Positions 9,383-17,728 of a DNA stretch of 64,000 nt are shown here, one piece after another. Where the stretch lies: the NCBI RefSeq assembly GCF_001983995.1, contig NZ_CP019450.1, positions 992,001 to 1,056,000 of the forward strand, written 5' to 3'. The position numbers were made by a program, and so were the translations under genes. Each line of letters begins with the position of its first letter. Position 1 is the stretch's first letter. The notes below the pieces were generated by a model. That model saw only the letters and a program-made list of their open reading frames with translations. It was not told the DNA's origin and searched no databases. Origin of the DNA: Halioglobus japonicus (GTDB lineage Bacteria > Pseudomonadota > Gammaproteobacteria > Pseudomonadales > Halieaceae).

Positions 9383-10855
9383 ATGTCTTCAGCACAACAC
9401 GACAGCCGGTTTGCCGACCCCCAGGCGCCTTTTGGTCGCGAGCACGGGCCGCACTTAACCGACGCATTTGCCCCTATCGACTACGAGCTGGAGCTTACTG
9501 ATCTGCCGGTCGAGGGCGAAATCCCCAGCGATCTCAACGGGGTGTATCTGCGCAATGGCCCCAACCAGCAATTCAAGCCCAAGGGTGTGCACCACTATTT
9601 TGATGGGCAGGGCATGATCCACTCCGGCGTGTTTCGCAACGGCACATTCAGCTATCGCAACAAGTGGATTCGCACCGAGGGTTGGAACCAGAATGAGGCC
9701 GCCGGCGAAGAGCTGTTCTGGGGCGTGATGAACTCCCATAAGGCGAGTGAAGACAAGCCCATGAGCGATGCGGCCAACACGGATGTGATTGGTCACGCCG
9801 GCAATGCAGTAGTGAGTTGGTATCTCGCCGGTATTCCCCATGTTGTCGATCCACTGACCCTGGAAACCCTGCGGGCTGCGCCGGAATACGTCAGTGGCCC
9901 GGGTATGGGTATGTCTGCGCACTGCAAGGTCGATGAACACACTGGCGACATGATGTTCTTTGATTACTTCACCAGCAAACCCCACATGAGCTACGGCGTG
10001 GTTAGTGCCGAGGGCAAGCTGTTGCATCATGTGCCCGTCGAACTGCCCGGTGATCGCCTGATGCACGACATGGGTGTGAGTGAGAACTATTCGATCCTGC
10101 ACGACGTACCGGTTTATCACGATGAAGAAGCGCTGAAGGCGGGTCGACACAAAATTCGCTTCGATTCCTCGCTGCCCATTCGCTTTGGTGTGATTCCGCG
10201 TTTCGGTGCCGCAGACACGATTCAGTGGTTCGAGTTTTCCTCCTGCTTCCTCTACCACGTGGTCAATTGCTGGGAGGAGGGTGATGAAGTCGTGATGGTA
10301 GCCTGTCGCTACATGCCTGCCCGCAAAGAGGATGGCAGCATTGATGAAGAGCGCACCGCGCGCATGATCGCCAGCCTGGAGATGGATGCGCGCCTGTGGT
10401 GTTACCGCATGAATGTGAAAACAGGCGAGACAAGTGAGACCTGCCTGAATGCCGACCACAATGTGGAATTCCCCTCGTATAACAGTGCCGAAACCGGGCG
10501 CTATACCGAATGGGCCTACCTGGTAGATCACGATCCCAAACAGCTGCGCTGGACTGGCATTCGCAAGATGAACACCGTGACAGGAGAGAGCGCCGGTGAG
10601 TGGACTGACGGTCACGCCGACTGCTGGTACAGCGAGCCCTGGTTTGCGCCGGCAGATAATCCTCGCAGTGAAGACCACGGCTATGTCGTGAGCTTCTGCT
10701 GGAATGCGCGCACTGAGGTGCAGGAGCTGCAGGTATTTGATGCCCTGGATATCAGCAAAGGACCGGTGGCCCGAGTGAAGTTGCCCCAGCGCATTCCGCC
10801 GGGCTTCCACGCCTGCTGGATGAAGGCTTCCCAGGTCGCGAGCTGGGCCGCGTAG
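9383..10855 (+). CDS. carotenoid oxygenase (RPE65/lignostilbene dioxygenase family)
   Basis: 490-aa non-haem iron oxygenase of the seven-bladed propeller family that cleaves C=C bonds of carotenoids, apocarotenoids or stilbenes into two aldehydes. The four iron-binding histidines fit His180 (MSAHCKVD), His228 (LMHDMGVS), His292 (FLYHVVNC) and His476 (PPGFHACW). The family N-terminal LNGVYLRNGPNQQF is present. ATG 9383 follows GGAGAG with good spacing; the upstream frame to 9362 is ignored. It has its own promoter and dyad and is followed 11 nt later by an aldehyde dehydrogenase that could oxidise the aldehyde product. The last about 10 residues (after FHACW) are short and unusual. Confidence 0.9.
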   Translation: MSSAQHDSRFADPQAPFGREHGPHLTDAFAPIDYELELTDLPVEGEIPSDLNGVYLRNGPNQQFKPKGVHHYFDGQGMIHSGVFRNGTFSYRNKWIRTEGWNQNEAAGEELFWGVMNSHKASEDKPMSDAANTDVIGHAGNAVVSWYLAGIPHVVDPLTLETLRAAPEYVSGPGMGMSAHCKVDEHTGDMMFFDYFTSKPHMSYGVVSAEGKLLHHVPVELPGDRLMHDMGVSENYSILHDVPVYHDEEALKAGRHKIRFDSSLPIRFGVIPRFGAADTIQWFEFSSCFLYHVVNCWEEGDEVVMVACRYMPARKEDGSIDEERTARMIASLEMDARLWCYRMNVKTGETSETCLNADHNVEFPSYNSAETGRYTEWAYLVDHDPKQLRWTGIRKMNTVTGESAGEWTDGHADCWYSEPWFAPADNPRSEDHGYVVSFCWNARTEVQELQVFDALDISKGPVARVKLPQRIPPGFHACWMKASQVASWAA

Positions 10856-10866
10856 GAGGGGATTCG

Positions 10867-12528
10867 ATGACGGCACTGATGGCCAGGCACCGCCCTACGT
10901 TGTATAAGGCGATCGACGCCTGTAACAAACGCTACTCCTGGACGGCCTATCCCGAGAGTCCCAGCAGCAAAATCTGGGGTGCCAAGCCGCCGGTGGCGGG
11001 GAAGGAAAATTTTGAAGCCATGCTCGGGAGTGACTACCCACTGAACCAGCCCGGTGAAGTAGGCCGCACCGGGGCGGAAGTGTCTCCCTACACCGGAGAG
11101 CCTCTGGACATTACCTATCCGAAAACTGACATAGACACACTCTACGAGGCTATTGCTGTCGCAATGCCTGCCTGGCGGGACGCCAACCCGGAGACACGCC
11201 TGGGTATCTGTCTGGAGATTCTCGACCGCTGCGCGGGCCAACTGTTTGAAAACGCCCACGCAACCATGCACACCTCGGGTCAGAGTTACATCATGGCGTT
11301 TGCCGGGTCCGGTGCCAATGCCCTGGACCGGGGGCTGGAAGCGCTGGCCTATGCGGCCAAGGCCATGGCCGATGTCCCTGCCACGGCCCAATGGGAGCGT
11401 CAGTTTGGCAAAAGCGGTGCCGCCCGTCTGGACAAAAAATATCGGCTGATGCCCCGCGGCGTGGGCGTCGTTATCTGTTGCGCGACATTTCCGCTCTGGA
11501 ATGGCTATCCCGCCCTGTGTGCGAGCCTGGCCACTGGCAATCCAGTGGTGCTCAAGCCTCATCCGGCAGCCATTTTGCCCGTGGCGCTGCTGACCACCGT
11601 GGCACGCCAGGTGCTGGAAGAGGAGGGTTTTGACCCGAATCTCGTCAGCATGGTGGCGGACACCCGCGATGCGCCCGCGACCATGGCATTGCTCGAACAC
11701 CCGATGACAGCCATTGTCGATTTTACCGGCAGCCCGGCCTTTGGTGAATGGATTGAGCAGCACTGCAGTGACAAGCTGGTATACACCGAAACCGCAGGCT
11801 GTAACTCAGTGGTGATCGAGTCCTGTGAGAACCTGGAGGCCATGGCCGGCGCCATTGCGCACTCCCTGTGCCAGGCCTCCGCCCAGATGTGCACCAGCGT
11901 ACAGAATATTCACGTGCCGGCGGGTGGTATCCGGGTCGGCGATGGCCACGCGAGTTTTGACGAGGTTGCCGCCGCATTGGTGGCGGCGGTGGACAAGCAT
12001 TTGCACAACCCCCAGGTGTTGTGTGGCACGCTGGTGGACGAGGCCATACTCGCGACGATTGAACGCTATCGAGGTCTTGCCGCTGACCACGGTCAGCTGC
12101 TGCGTGATTCCGGCCCGCTCGACTATGCGGACTTCCCGGGGGCGCGCACGGCATCACCGCTGATGCTGGAGGTCACTGAGGCGGCCCGCGATATTTACCG
12201 GGATGAGATTTTTGGTCCGGTGTCGTTTGTAATTAAAGGTGCCGATGCCGAGGCCTGCCTGCGTGACGCCACCACTAACGCCCGTGAGCGCGGCGCGATA
12301 ACCTCGCATGTGTATTCACTCGATGAGGCGTTCCTGGATCGCGCCGAGATGGCCTATCACAACGCCGGTGCCTCGGTGGCCTGTAATCTGATCGGCATGC
12401 CCATCAACTTTGCGGCGGCCTATTCTGACTACCATGTGTCGGGACTGAATCCTGCCGGCAATGCCTGTCTGGCGGATCTGGCGTTTGTGGCGAGTCGCTT
12501 CCGCATCGTGCAAAGCAAGCGGATGTAA
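10867..12528 (+). CDS. PaaN-like aldehyde dehydrogenase
   Basis: 553-aa member of the aldehyde dehydrogenase superfamily resembling the PaaN branch (phenylacetate-degradation type), which oxidises semialdehydes or aldehydes with NAD(P)+. It has an unusual long N-terminus, the cofactor-binding stretch PVVLKPHPAAILPVAL, the DFTGSPAFGEWI motif and the catalytic Cys in SAQMCTSVQNIHVP (about residue 345). The C-terminal IFGPVSFVIK motif is typical of the superfamily. A GGAGGGG site precedes the ATG, 11 nt after the oxygenase stop. No other paa genes are nearby, so a role in oxidising the cleavage product of the upstream oxygenase is more plausible than phenylacetate degradation. Confidence 0.85.
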   Translation: MTALMARHRPTLYKAIDACNKRYSWTAYPESPSSKIWGAKPPVAGKENFEAMLGSDYPLNQPGEVGRTGAEVSPYTGEPLDITYPKTDIDTLYEAIAVAMPAWRDANPETRLGICLEILDRCAGQLFENAHATMHTSGQSYIMAFAGSGANALDRGLEALAYAAKAMADVPATAQWERQFGKSGAARLDKKYRLMPRGVGVVICCATFPLWNGYPALCASLATGNPVVLKPHPAAILPVALLTTVARQVLEEEGFDPNLVSMVADTRDAPATMALLEHPMTAIVDFTGSPAFGEWIEQHCSDKLVYTETAGCNSVVIESCENLEAMAGAIAHSLCQASAQMCTSVQNIHVPAGGIRVGDGHASFDEVAAALVAAVDKHLHNPQVLCGTLVDEAILATIERYRGLAADHGQLLRDSGPLDYADFPGARTASPLMLEVTEAARDIYRDEIFGPVSFVIKGADAEACLRDATTNARERGAITSHVYSLDEAFLDRAEMAYHNAGASVACNLIGMPINFAAAYSDYHVSGLNPAGNACLADLAFVASRFRIVQSKRM

Positions 12529-12637
12529 GTCTTTGGCAGCGGCTTGTCGCACCTGACGGGCATTTCACCGCCGGAGCCTGATATCCGGGCCCCAAACTGA
12601 TAGCATCCGCTCGTTTTCTATCCGAAGGAATCTCCCA

Positions 12638-14371
12638 ATGAAAAAAATGATGAACGTGCTTGGCTTCGCCCTGGCGCTGGTCGCACTCGGCGTAAAGGCC
12701 GACTGGATCGAGCGCAGCGATGCCATTACCACCGAGGTCATGATGGCCCAGGGCCAGCACCAGCCCGAGCTGATGAGCTTCTACGGCATTGCCGAATTCG
12801 ACACACAGGTGAGCAGCTATAGCGAGGCAGCTCGTCAGGCTAGCCTGGCAACCAACCGTGAGTTTGTCACTGAACTGCAGGCACGCCTTGAAAAGGAAGA
12901 GCATCGCAAGCTGCGCCAGGATCTGCAGATCCTGATCGATGCACTTGAGCGTGAGAACACGACTTCGGAGTTGAGTCACCAGTATGCGGTGCCCTATGCG
13001 GATCTGCCTTCGGACCTGTTTGGGGTATTCCGGTCGCTACTCGACAAGCGTGTCGATCCGGACCGATATCCTGCAGCACTGGTACGCCTGAAAAAGTACA
13101 ACGGTACCGCCCCGGGTTTTGCGCCTGCGACCGAGCAGGCCATAGCCAGCGCTGAGGCACGCTTTGGCGTAGACGGCGTCGCTGGCCCCTGGGTGGGCGA
13201 AATCGATAACCACCTGAGCAGTGCCGAGGGCATCATTGCGGGTATCCGCAGCCTGTTTGAGGGATCTGGCCTCGAGGGATGGGAAGCGGACTACGACATC
13301 CTCGCTGAACAGCTCAACGCGTACATGAAGTGGGTGGACACCGATCTGCGCAAGCACGCGCGGGACAGCAACTTGTTGCCGCCGGCCCTGTATGCCGACA
13401 GCCTGCGTAACTTCGGTGTCGATGCCGAGCCCGAAGAACTGATTGCCCGTGCCCAGTACAGCTACCAGTTGCTGCGCAGTGAGATGAAGGCCATTGCCTG
13501 GCGGATTGCCGAACAGAATGGCTGGAAGGACAAAGATCTTGTCGCCGTAATGAAGCGCATGAAGCAGGACCAGCTCGCCGACGACGTGGTGCTGCCTCGT
13601 TACCAGGAGCGCCTGGCGATTGTGGAAGACATTATCCGTCGCGAGGACATCGTCACGCTGCCCGAGCGTCCCGCCAATATCCGGGTAGCGACCCCGGCGG
13701 AGTCGGCGGCTAGCCCCGCGTCGCACATGAGCCCACCGCAACTGGTGAACAACACCGGACAGTACGGCGAATTCGTGCTGGTTACCTCCAATCCGGCGCT
13801 CGGTGAAGACGCGCGTATGGATGACTTCAGCCACGACGCCATGACCTGGGCGCTGGTGGTACACGAAGCGCGCCCCGGCCACGAGCTGCAGTTCGCCCGC
13901 CTGGTCGAGGACGGCACTTCCCTGGCTCGCGCCAGCTACGCCTTTAACAGTGCCAATGTTGAGGGCTGGGGGCTGTATGCGGAGTCGATTATGCAGGAGT
14001 ACCTTCCGCTGGAAGGCCAGCTGTTCAACCTCTATACCCGTATCATGCGCGCCGCGCGGATGTTCCTTGACCCCATGGTGAACACCGGCCAGATCAGCCG
14101 CGATGACGCCCGCGATTTCCTGATCGAGCAACTGGCGATGTCCAAGGCCATGGCCAGCTCAGAAGCGGATCGCTACTCGTTCCGGGCGCCGGGTCAGGCA
14201 ACCTCCTACTACTGGGGATATATGGGTCTGAGCGCGCTGCGCACCGAGGTGGAGCTGGCGCAGGGCGATGCCTTTAACCAGCGTGAATTCCACGACTTCA
14301 TTCTCCGCCAGGGTCTGCTCCCACCGGAGATGTTGCAAGCGGCTGTTCGCGAGAAGTTCATCGAGAACTGA
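12638..14371 (+). CDS. DUF885 family exported metallopeptidase-like protein
   Basis: 577-aa protein with an N-terminal signal peptide (MKKMMNVLGFALALVALGVKA) and one long DUF885 domain. The zinc-peptidase-like HEARPGH motif is at residues 409-415, followed by NVEGWGLYAE, as in the family. DUF885 proteins are thought to be zinc carboxypeptidase-like enzymes, but few have known substrates. AAGGA precedes the start. It is separate from the upstream aldehyde dehydrogenase (about 110 nt) and convergent with an M48 protease gene. Periplasmic or surface location is inferred from the signal peptide. Confidence 0.85.
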   Translation: MKKMMNVLGFALALVALGVKADWIERSDAITTEVMMAQGQHQPELMSFYGIAEFDTQVSSYSEAARQASLATNREFVTELQARLEKEEHRKLRQDLQILIDALERENTTSELSHQYAVPYADLPSDLFGVFRSLLDKRVDPDRYPAALVRLKKYNGTAPGFAPATEQAIASAEARFGVDGVAGPWVGEIDNHLSSAEGIIAGIRSLFEGSGLEGWEADYDILAEQLNAYMKWVDTDLRKHARDSNLLPPALYADSLRNFGVDAEPEELIARAQYSYQLLRSEMKAIAWRIAEQNGWKDKDLVAVMKRMKQDQLADDVVLPRYQERLAIVEDIIRREDIVTLPERPANIRVATPAESAASPASHMSPPQLVNNTGQYGEFVLVTSNPALGEDARMDDFSHDAMTWALVVHEARPGHELQFARLVEDGTSLARASYAFNSANVEGWGLYAESIMQEYLPLEGQLFNLYTRIMRAARMFLDPMVNTGQISRDDARDFLIEQLAMSKAMASSEADRYSFRAPGQATSYYWGYMGLSALRTEVELAQGDAFNQREFHDFILRQGLLPPEMLQAAVREKFIEN

Positions 14372-14379
14372 CCTGGTGT

Positions 14380-14410
14380 GGTCAGCGATACACTCAGTGT
14401 ATGGCTGGCC
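14380..14410. terminator. long hairpin between convergent genes
   Basis: Arms GGTCAGC-g-ATACAC (14380-14393) and GTGTAT-g-GCTGGCC (14397-14410) pair with one mismatch and one G-U pair around TCA. It lies between the DUF885 gene and the M48 gene and touches the latter's stop codon. No T-tract is present, so termination strength is uncertain. Confidence 0.55.
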
Positions 14411-15222
14411 TAGCGGACGATTTGGACCGGCGCTACCGGCGCCATGGTGCCGCTGGGATTCAACTGACGCATCTCCGGAATCATTGCCTGCAGGGCCGCC
14501 TGGCGATTGCCCGGCGCCGGGTGAGTGCTGAGAAATTCCGGCGGTGCTGAACCGCCGGCTTTGCCCATCTTTTGCCACAGTGTAACGGCCGCGTCCGGCT
14601 CGTAACCCGCCTGTGTTGCCAGGCGCATACCAATGGCATCCGCCTCGGATTCCGCGGTGCGTGAGTTGGGTAGTTCGAGCGCAACCTTGGCCGCTGCAGC
14701 GGCGCCCAGCATGGCTGCACCGTGATGGTCGGAGGCAACGCCGACGGCAACCACACCCAGGGTGGTAGCCATGGCACGCGACATGCGCTCGGCCGTGTGA
14801 TTGGCCAGGGCGTGGGAAATTTCGTGGCCCATGACCTGGGCGAATTCATCATCGGTGAGCTTCAGTTTATCCAGCAAGCCGGTGTACACCGCCATACGCC
14901 CGCCTGCCATGCACCAGGCGTTCACTGTCTTGGGATCGTCAATAATGGCAACACTCCACTCCCAGTTGCTGGTATTCGGGTATTGCTGCTTGGCCACATA
15001 AACCAGCCTGCCCGTTATCGTGGCCACTCGATCCATCACTTTCGGGTCGTCGACGAGCTTGTTCTGCTGATCGAGCTGGTTAACCGTGGTCAGGTAGGCT
15101 TTCTTCGATTCGACTATGGCTGACTCGGGTGAGATTAGCATCAGCTGAGAGCGTCCTGTGGGGCTGGTGGCGCAGCCGGCGAGCAGTGACAGGGCCAGGG
15201 TGGCGAGCAGTAGTTTCTTCAT
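14410..15222 (-). CDS. M48-family metalloprotease, lipoprotein (LoiP/YggG-like)
   Basis: 270-aa zinc protease anchored to the outer or inner membrane by lipid: signal peptide with lipobox LLAGC, acylated Cys17. The zinc site is H133-E134-x-x-H137 in MGHEISHALANH with the third ligand Glu in TAESEADAIG (about 191). The C-terminal STHPAPGNRQ block is typical of M48 proteases such as LoiP and BepA. These act in envelope quality control. It is a single gene convergent with the DUF885 gene. Confidence 0.92.
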   Translation of the reverse strand: MKKLLLATLALSLLAGCATSPTGRSQLMLISPESAIVESKKAYLTTVNQLDQQNKLVDDPKVMDRVATITGRLVYVAKQQYPNTSNWEWSVAIIDDPKTVNAWCMAGGRMAVYTGLLDKLKLTDDEFAQVMGHEISHALANHTAERMSRAMATTLGVVAVGVASDHHGAAMLGAAAAAKVALELPNSRTAESEADAIGMRLATQAGYEPDAAVTLWQKMGKAGGSAPPEFLSTHPAPGNRQAALQAMIPEMRQLNPSGTMAPVAPVQIVR

Positions 15223-15331
15223 GACATTCTCAAGCGGTTAGTAATAACAAGCCCTTATCGACGGACGCCGTTGAGCGCCGCCGCATCGGCCACTACATAC
15301 TATGACATATTCCGCGTGAGGGAGGTTCAGG

Positions 15332-15544
15332 TCAGCGGTCTAATTCTGCCTGCAGTCGTTCCAGAGCACGCTCGTAGGCCTGCTGGCCCAGCATTTACTT
15401 GAGCGCGCAATCACTGCCTTCTGGGACAGAATCGACCCCCTCGGCGGTGTATTCGTCCCAGCGCAGTCTGGCTAAGAGAAGATGATTGGCCTTTTTCCGT
15501 GAGGGATTAGCGAGCGCTTTTTCAGTATATGGGATAACACCTTG
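15332..15544 (-). pseudogene. degenerate small coding remnant, unknown family
   Basis: In the roughly 500-nt gap between the M48 gene and the Rieske gene, one minus-strand frame reads a plausible protein tail (ANPSRKKANHLLLARLRWDE, then a stretch ending GSDCALK), then a TAA, then MLGQQAYERALERLQAELDR and a second stop. The continuous amphipathic character on both sides of the in-frame stop suggests a decayed C-terminus of a lost gene. I do not recognise the family, and no upstream part is visible. Confidence 0.4.
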
Positions 15545-15672
15545 TTAGATGCCCGGGTGAAGGGCGAACAGCGCTACATGTGGTTTTCGGGTCAGAAAAT
15601 GCCGAGCACACGGGTAGCGTGAGTGCTGACACCGTTCGTTTCTGAACGAGGTTGGTGATTAGCCTGCTCAAT

Positions 15673-15702
15673 AAAAGGAGAGCCAATGGCTCCCCTTTTT
15701 TT
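15673..15702 (-). terminator. rho-independent terminator after the Rieske oxygenase gene
   Basis: Stem GGAGAGCC (15677-15684) with GGCTCCCC (15688-15695), one mismatch, flanked by A and T runs, so it can work in both directions. On the minus strand it follows the Rieske stop codon by about 18 nt and ends in TTTTATT. Confidence 0.8.
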
Positions 15703-15719
15703 ACTCGCTTAGTGCCGGC

Positions 15720-16811
15720 TTAAATCGCCAGGCCGCCGTCGATAGCGTGACCGGCTTCTTCGGCGCTGCGCATACCCTGGGTACCCACCTTGCCGTTGAG
15801 CTCCTCGCGAATCGCTGCGACGGATTCCTGTTTGGCATAGAACTGCGAATACCACTTGCGGCCATGCTTGAAGGGTCCGTCGGTCTTCAGCTGCATGATT
15901 TTCAGCGCGGGACGTTTGGTTGCCCATACGTTGAAGTCTGCGGCAAACGCCTCCAATGCACCGGCCTGGTAACCCTTCTGGATTTCCACATCCTCGGCGG
16001 TGGCCTCGGCATGGGCGCTCTTGTAGATAACGCCGTGCCAGGCCTTGATGCGGCCGTCATCGACCGGCGTGTTGAAGATCAGCTCGTAGATTTCACTATC
16101 GTCCCAGACCTGCTTGGAGCGCAGGATGCCGGGGCCGGTATACCAGGTGGTGGTGAACAGGAACGCGCCACCATAGGCCTGCATCGGGCCACCCTGGCGC
16201 TGGATGTAGATATGGTCGCGGAACTCGTTCTCGAAGTACTGGCTGGGTGCGCCGTGGGTAGGGCCCAGGTGCGCCATATCGGCCATGTTGTCGAGAACCT
16301 CCTGAGGATGGATATCCAACTCACCCAGGTGGTCCAGCGGGCCCATGACCCACTGCGGGTCGTCCACTTCTGCCAGTGTCGGCGCATCGTACTCGGGCTC
16401 GCCGCCATCGGGATCAAACCAGGCCATGACGGCGCCCAGGCTGTCGACCACTGGGTAGGAGCGAATGGAGGCTGATTTGGGGCACGGGCCGTCGTGATAG
16501 GGGATATCGTCGACATCGCCCTTATCGTTATAACGCCAGCCGTGATAGGGGCAGCGGATCGAGTCGCCCTCGATCTGTTCTCCGTTTTTGACGATCATCG
16601 AGCTGGTGGCGCCGGTCAGGTGGGTGCCCATGTGCGCGCAGTAAGCGTCGAGCATCACCGGCTTGCCGCTTTCGCCGCGGTAGAGTGCCAGGTCGCGACC
16701 CCAGAAGCGCACTGCCATGGGGCCCTTATCCAGTTCGGAGCTTTCGGCGACGACAAACCACCCGCGGGGGAATTCGTTGGGGCCGAGACCGTATTCAGCT
16801 GCAGTTGCCAT
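15720..16811 (-). CDS. Rieske non-haem iron oxygenase, KshA-like alpha subunit
   Basis: 363-aa oxygenase component. The Rieske [2Fe-2S] ligands are Cys58/His60 (AYCAHMGTHL) and Cys87/His90 (RCPYHGW). The mononuclear iron site fits Asn175, Asp178, His181 and His186 in NMADMAHLGPTHG. The overall pattern (WFVVAESSEL start, short C-terminal domain) resembles 3-ketosteroid 9-alpha-hydroxylase oxygenase (KshA) and related single-subunit oxygenases. It needs a separate reductase, which is not in the window. Expression signals are strong: a full AAGGAGGTG ribosome site 8 nt before the ATG and a TATAAT -10 element at 16847-16852. The substrate is inferred only loosely (steroid or terpenoid ring). Confidence 0.88.
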   Translation of the reverse strand: MATAAEYGLGPNEFPRGWFVVAESSELDKGPMAVRFWGRDLALYRGESGKPVMLDAYCAHMGTHLTGATSSMIVKNGEQIEGDSIRCPYHGWRYNDKGDVDDIPYHDGPCPKSASIRSYPVVDSLGAVMAWFDPDGGEPEYDAPTLAEVDDPQWVMGPLDHLGELDIHPQEVLDNMADMAHLGPTHGAPSQYFENEFRDHIYIQRQGGPMQAYGGAFLFTTTWYTGPGILRSKQVWDDSEIYELIFNTPVDDGRIKAWHGVIYKSAHAEATAEDVEIQKGYQAGALEAFAADFNVWATKRPALKIMQLKTDGPFKHGRKWYSQFYAKQESVAAIREELNGKVGTQGMRSAEEAGHAIDGGLAI

Positions 16812-16866
16812 AATTCTGCACCTCCTTGTAGACTTATTGAGGCTGAATTATAGCTGCGGCGACTGT

Positions 16867-17394
16867 TTACTGCGGTTCAAGCAGGTAGTCTATTGCCGAT
16901 TTGAGCAGTCCCCGAAAGACCGGATCATCCCATTCATCGTCATTGTGTCCCAAAGTTAAACCAATCACCGTCCCCTTGCCTTGAGGGGCTTCCCACATGA
17001 CGACCTCATCGTCCTTGCGCTGCAGTCCGCGCAACAGCGGGGTGACTTCGGGTGTGACGTAGTGACTGTTGTATAAATCCGTTTTCTCGGTGGTGTAACC
17101 CTCCGGGATGTTCAGTTGTAGCGGCGCATCGGCGACGGGTACGAGGGTGATCGGTTTCTTGGGTCCGTGCTTGGTGCTGGCAATACCGGTGAATTCACCC
17201 CATGCAGGTAGGCTGCTGTCAGGATGATCCTGTTGCCACTGTTCGAGGAGGCGTTTATTGGCCCTCGCTTTCCCCAGAGTGTTGCCGGGAATCGGCTTGC
17301 CCTTCTTAAACGTATCCCACCAGCTGTGCATGGCGCAGTGCACCAGTAATGCGGGCAGGCCGGCGCTGACGGTCTGGTCGATCAGATTGGTCAT
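16867..17394 (-). pseudogene. ThuA-like protein, N-terminus missing
   Basis: 175-aa reading frame matching only the middle and C-terminal part of a ThuA-like (class I glutamine-amidotransferase-like) protein: GLPALLVHCAMHSWW, EFTGIASTKHGPKKPITLV, and GTVIGLTLGHNDDEWDDPVFRGLLKSAIDYLLEP. Family members are usually 230-300 aa and begin with a Rossmann-like strand that is absent here. The similarity seems to extend a few residues upstream (SPEAAAMTNL) to about 17410, where it stops at a palindrome. It may still be translated from ATG 17394 but would lack the first half of the fold. ThuA-like proteins often occur in sugar or sulfatase-type catabolic clusters; the function is not established. Confidence 0.65.
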
Positions 17395-17396
17395 GG

Positions 17397-17418
17397 CGGC
17401 GGCCTCCGGAGACCGCCG
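17397..17418. repeat. 22-bp palindrome at the junction of two truncated ThuA-like genes
   Basis: CGGCGG-c-CTCC and GGAG-a-CCGCCG are inverted copies with a single mismatched pair. The palindrome sits exactly where two different ThuA-like coding sequences meet head to head, each lacking its 5' half. Confidence 0.6.
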
Positions 17419-17728
17419 GTATCGTGCGGTTCTCGATGCTGGATGAATGGTACCTCAATATGCGTTTTCGCGATGAAGCCGTTGTCGATATTCTCAGTGC
17501 GATCGCACCTGAATCAACCATGAAGCGCCGCAATGGCCCCCGCAGCGGCAACGATGCTGTGCGCAAGCTGGTTGCGGACGGTGTGCCCCAGGTGGTGGCC
17601 TGGGGCTATGAGCGCCCGGCGGCGGCCGCGGCTTTGGTTATATGGGCGGACACTTTCACAAGAACTGGCAGAATGATAATGCCCGCAACCTGGTACTCAA
17701 TGCGATTGAGTGGACGATGGCGCGCTAA
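17415..17728 (+). pseudogene. ThuA-like protein, C-terminal fragment with a frameshift
   Basis: C-terminal about 100 residues of a second, different ThuA-like protein: RFSMLDEWYLNMRFRD, APESTMKRRNGPRSGN, then VVAWGYERP. One G is missing near 17618 (CCG-GCG for CCG-GGC-GGC); after restoring it the frame continues GGGRGFGYMGGHFHKNW and ends NAIEWTMAR at the TAA 17726-17728. The N-terminal half is absent and replaced by the opposite-strand ThuA-like remnant. Its 3' end overlaps the end of the transporter gene on the other strand. Confidence 0.65.

Noticed and set aside
9455..10876. 473-codon open frame antisense to the carotenoid oxygenase gene
   Set aside because: Composition and lack of any recognisable motif show it is a shadow of the GC-rich sense gene, which has all four metal-ligand histidines.
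10867..12528. Phenylacetate degradation operon suggested by the PaaN-like protein
   Set aside because: No paaABCDE, paaG, paaK or paaZ genes are found nearby; the context is an oxygenase and CoA-ligase cluster.
13037..14131. 364-codon antisense frame within the DUF885 gene
   Set aside because: Shadow of codon bias in the sense gene; no protein-like domain pattern.
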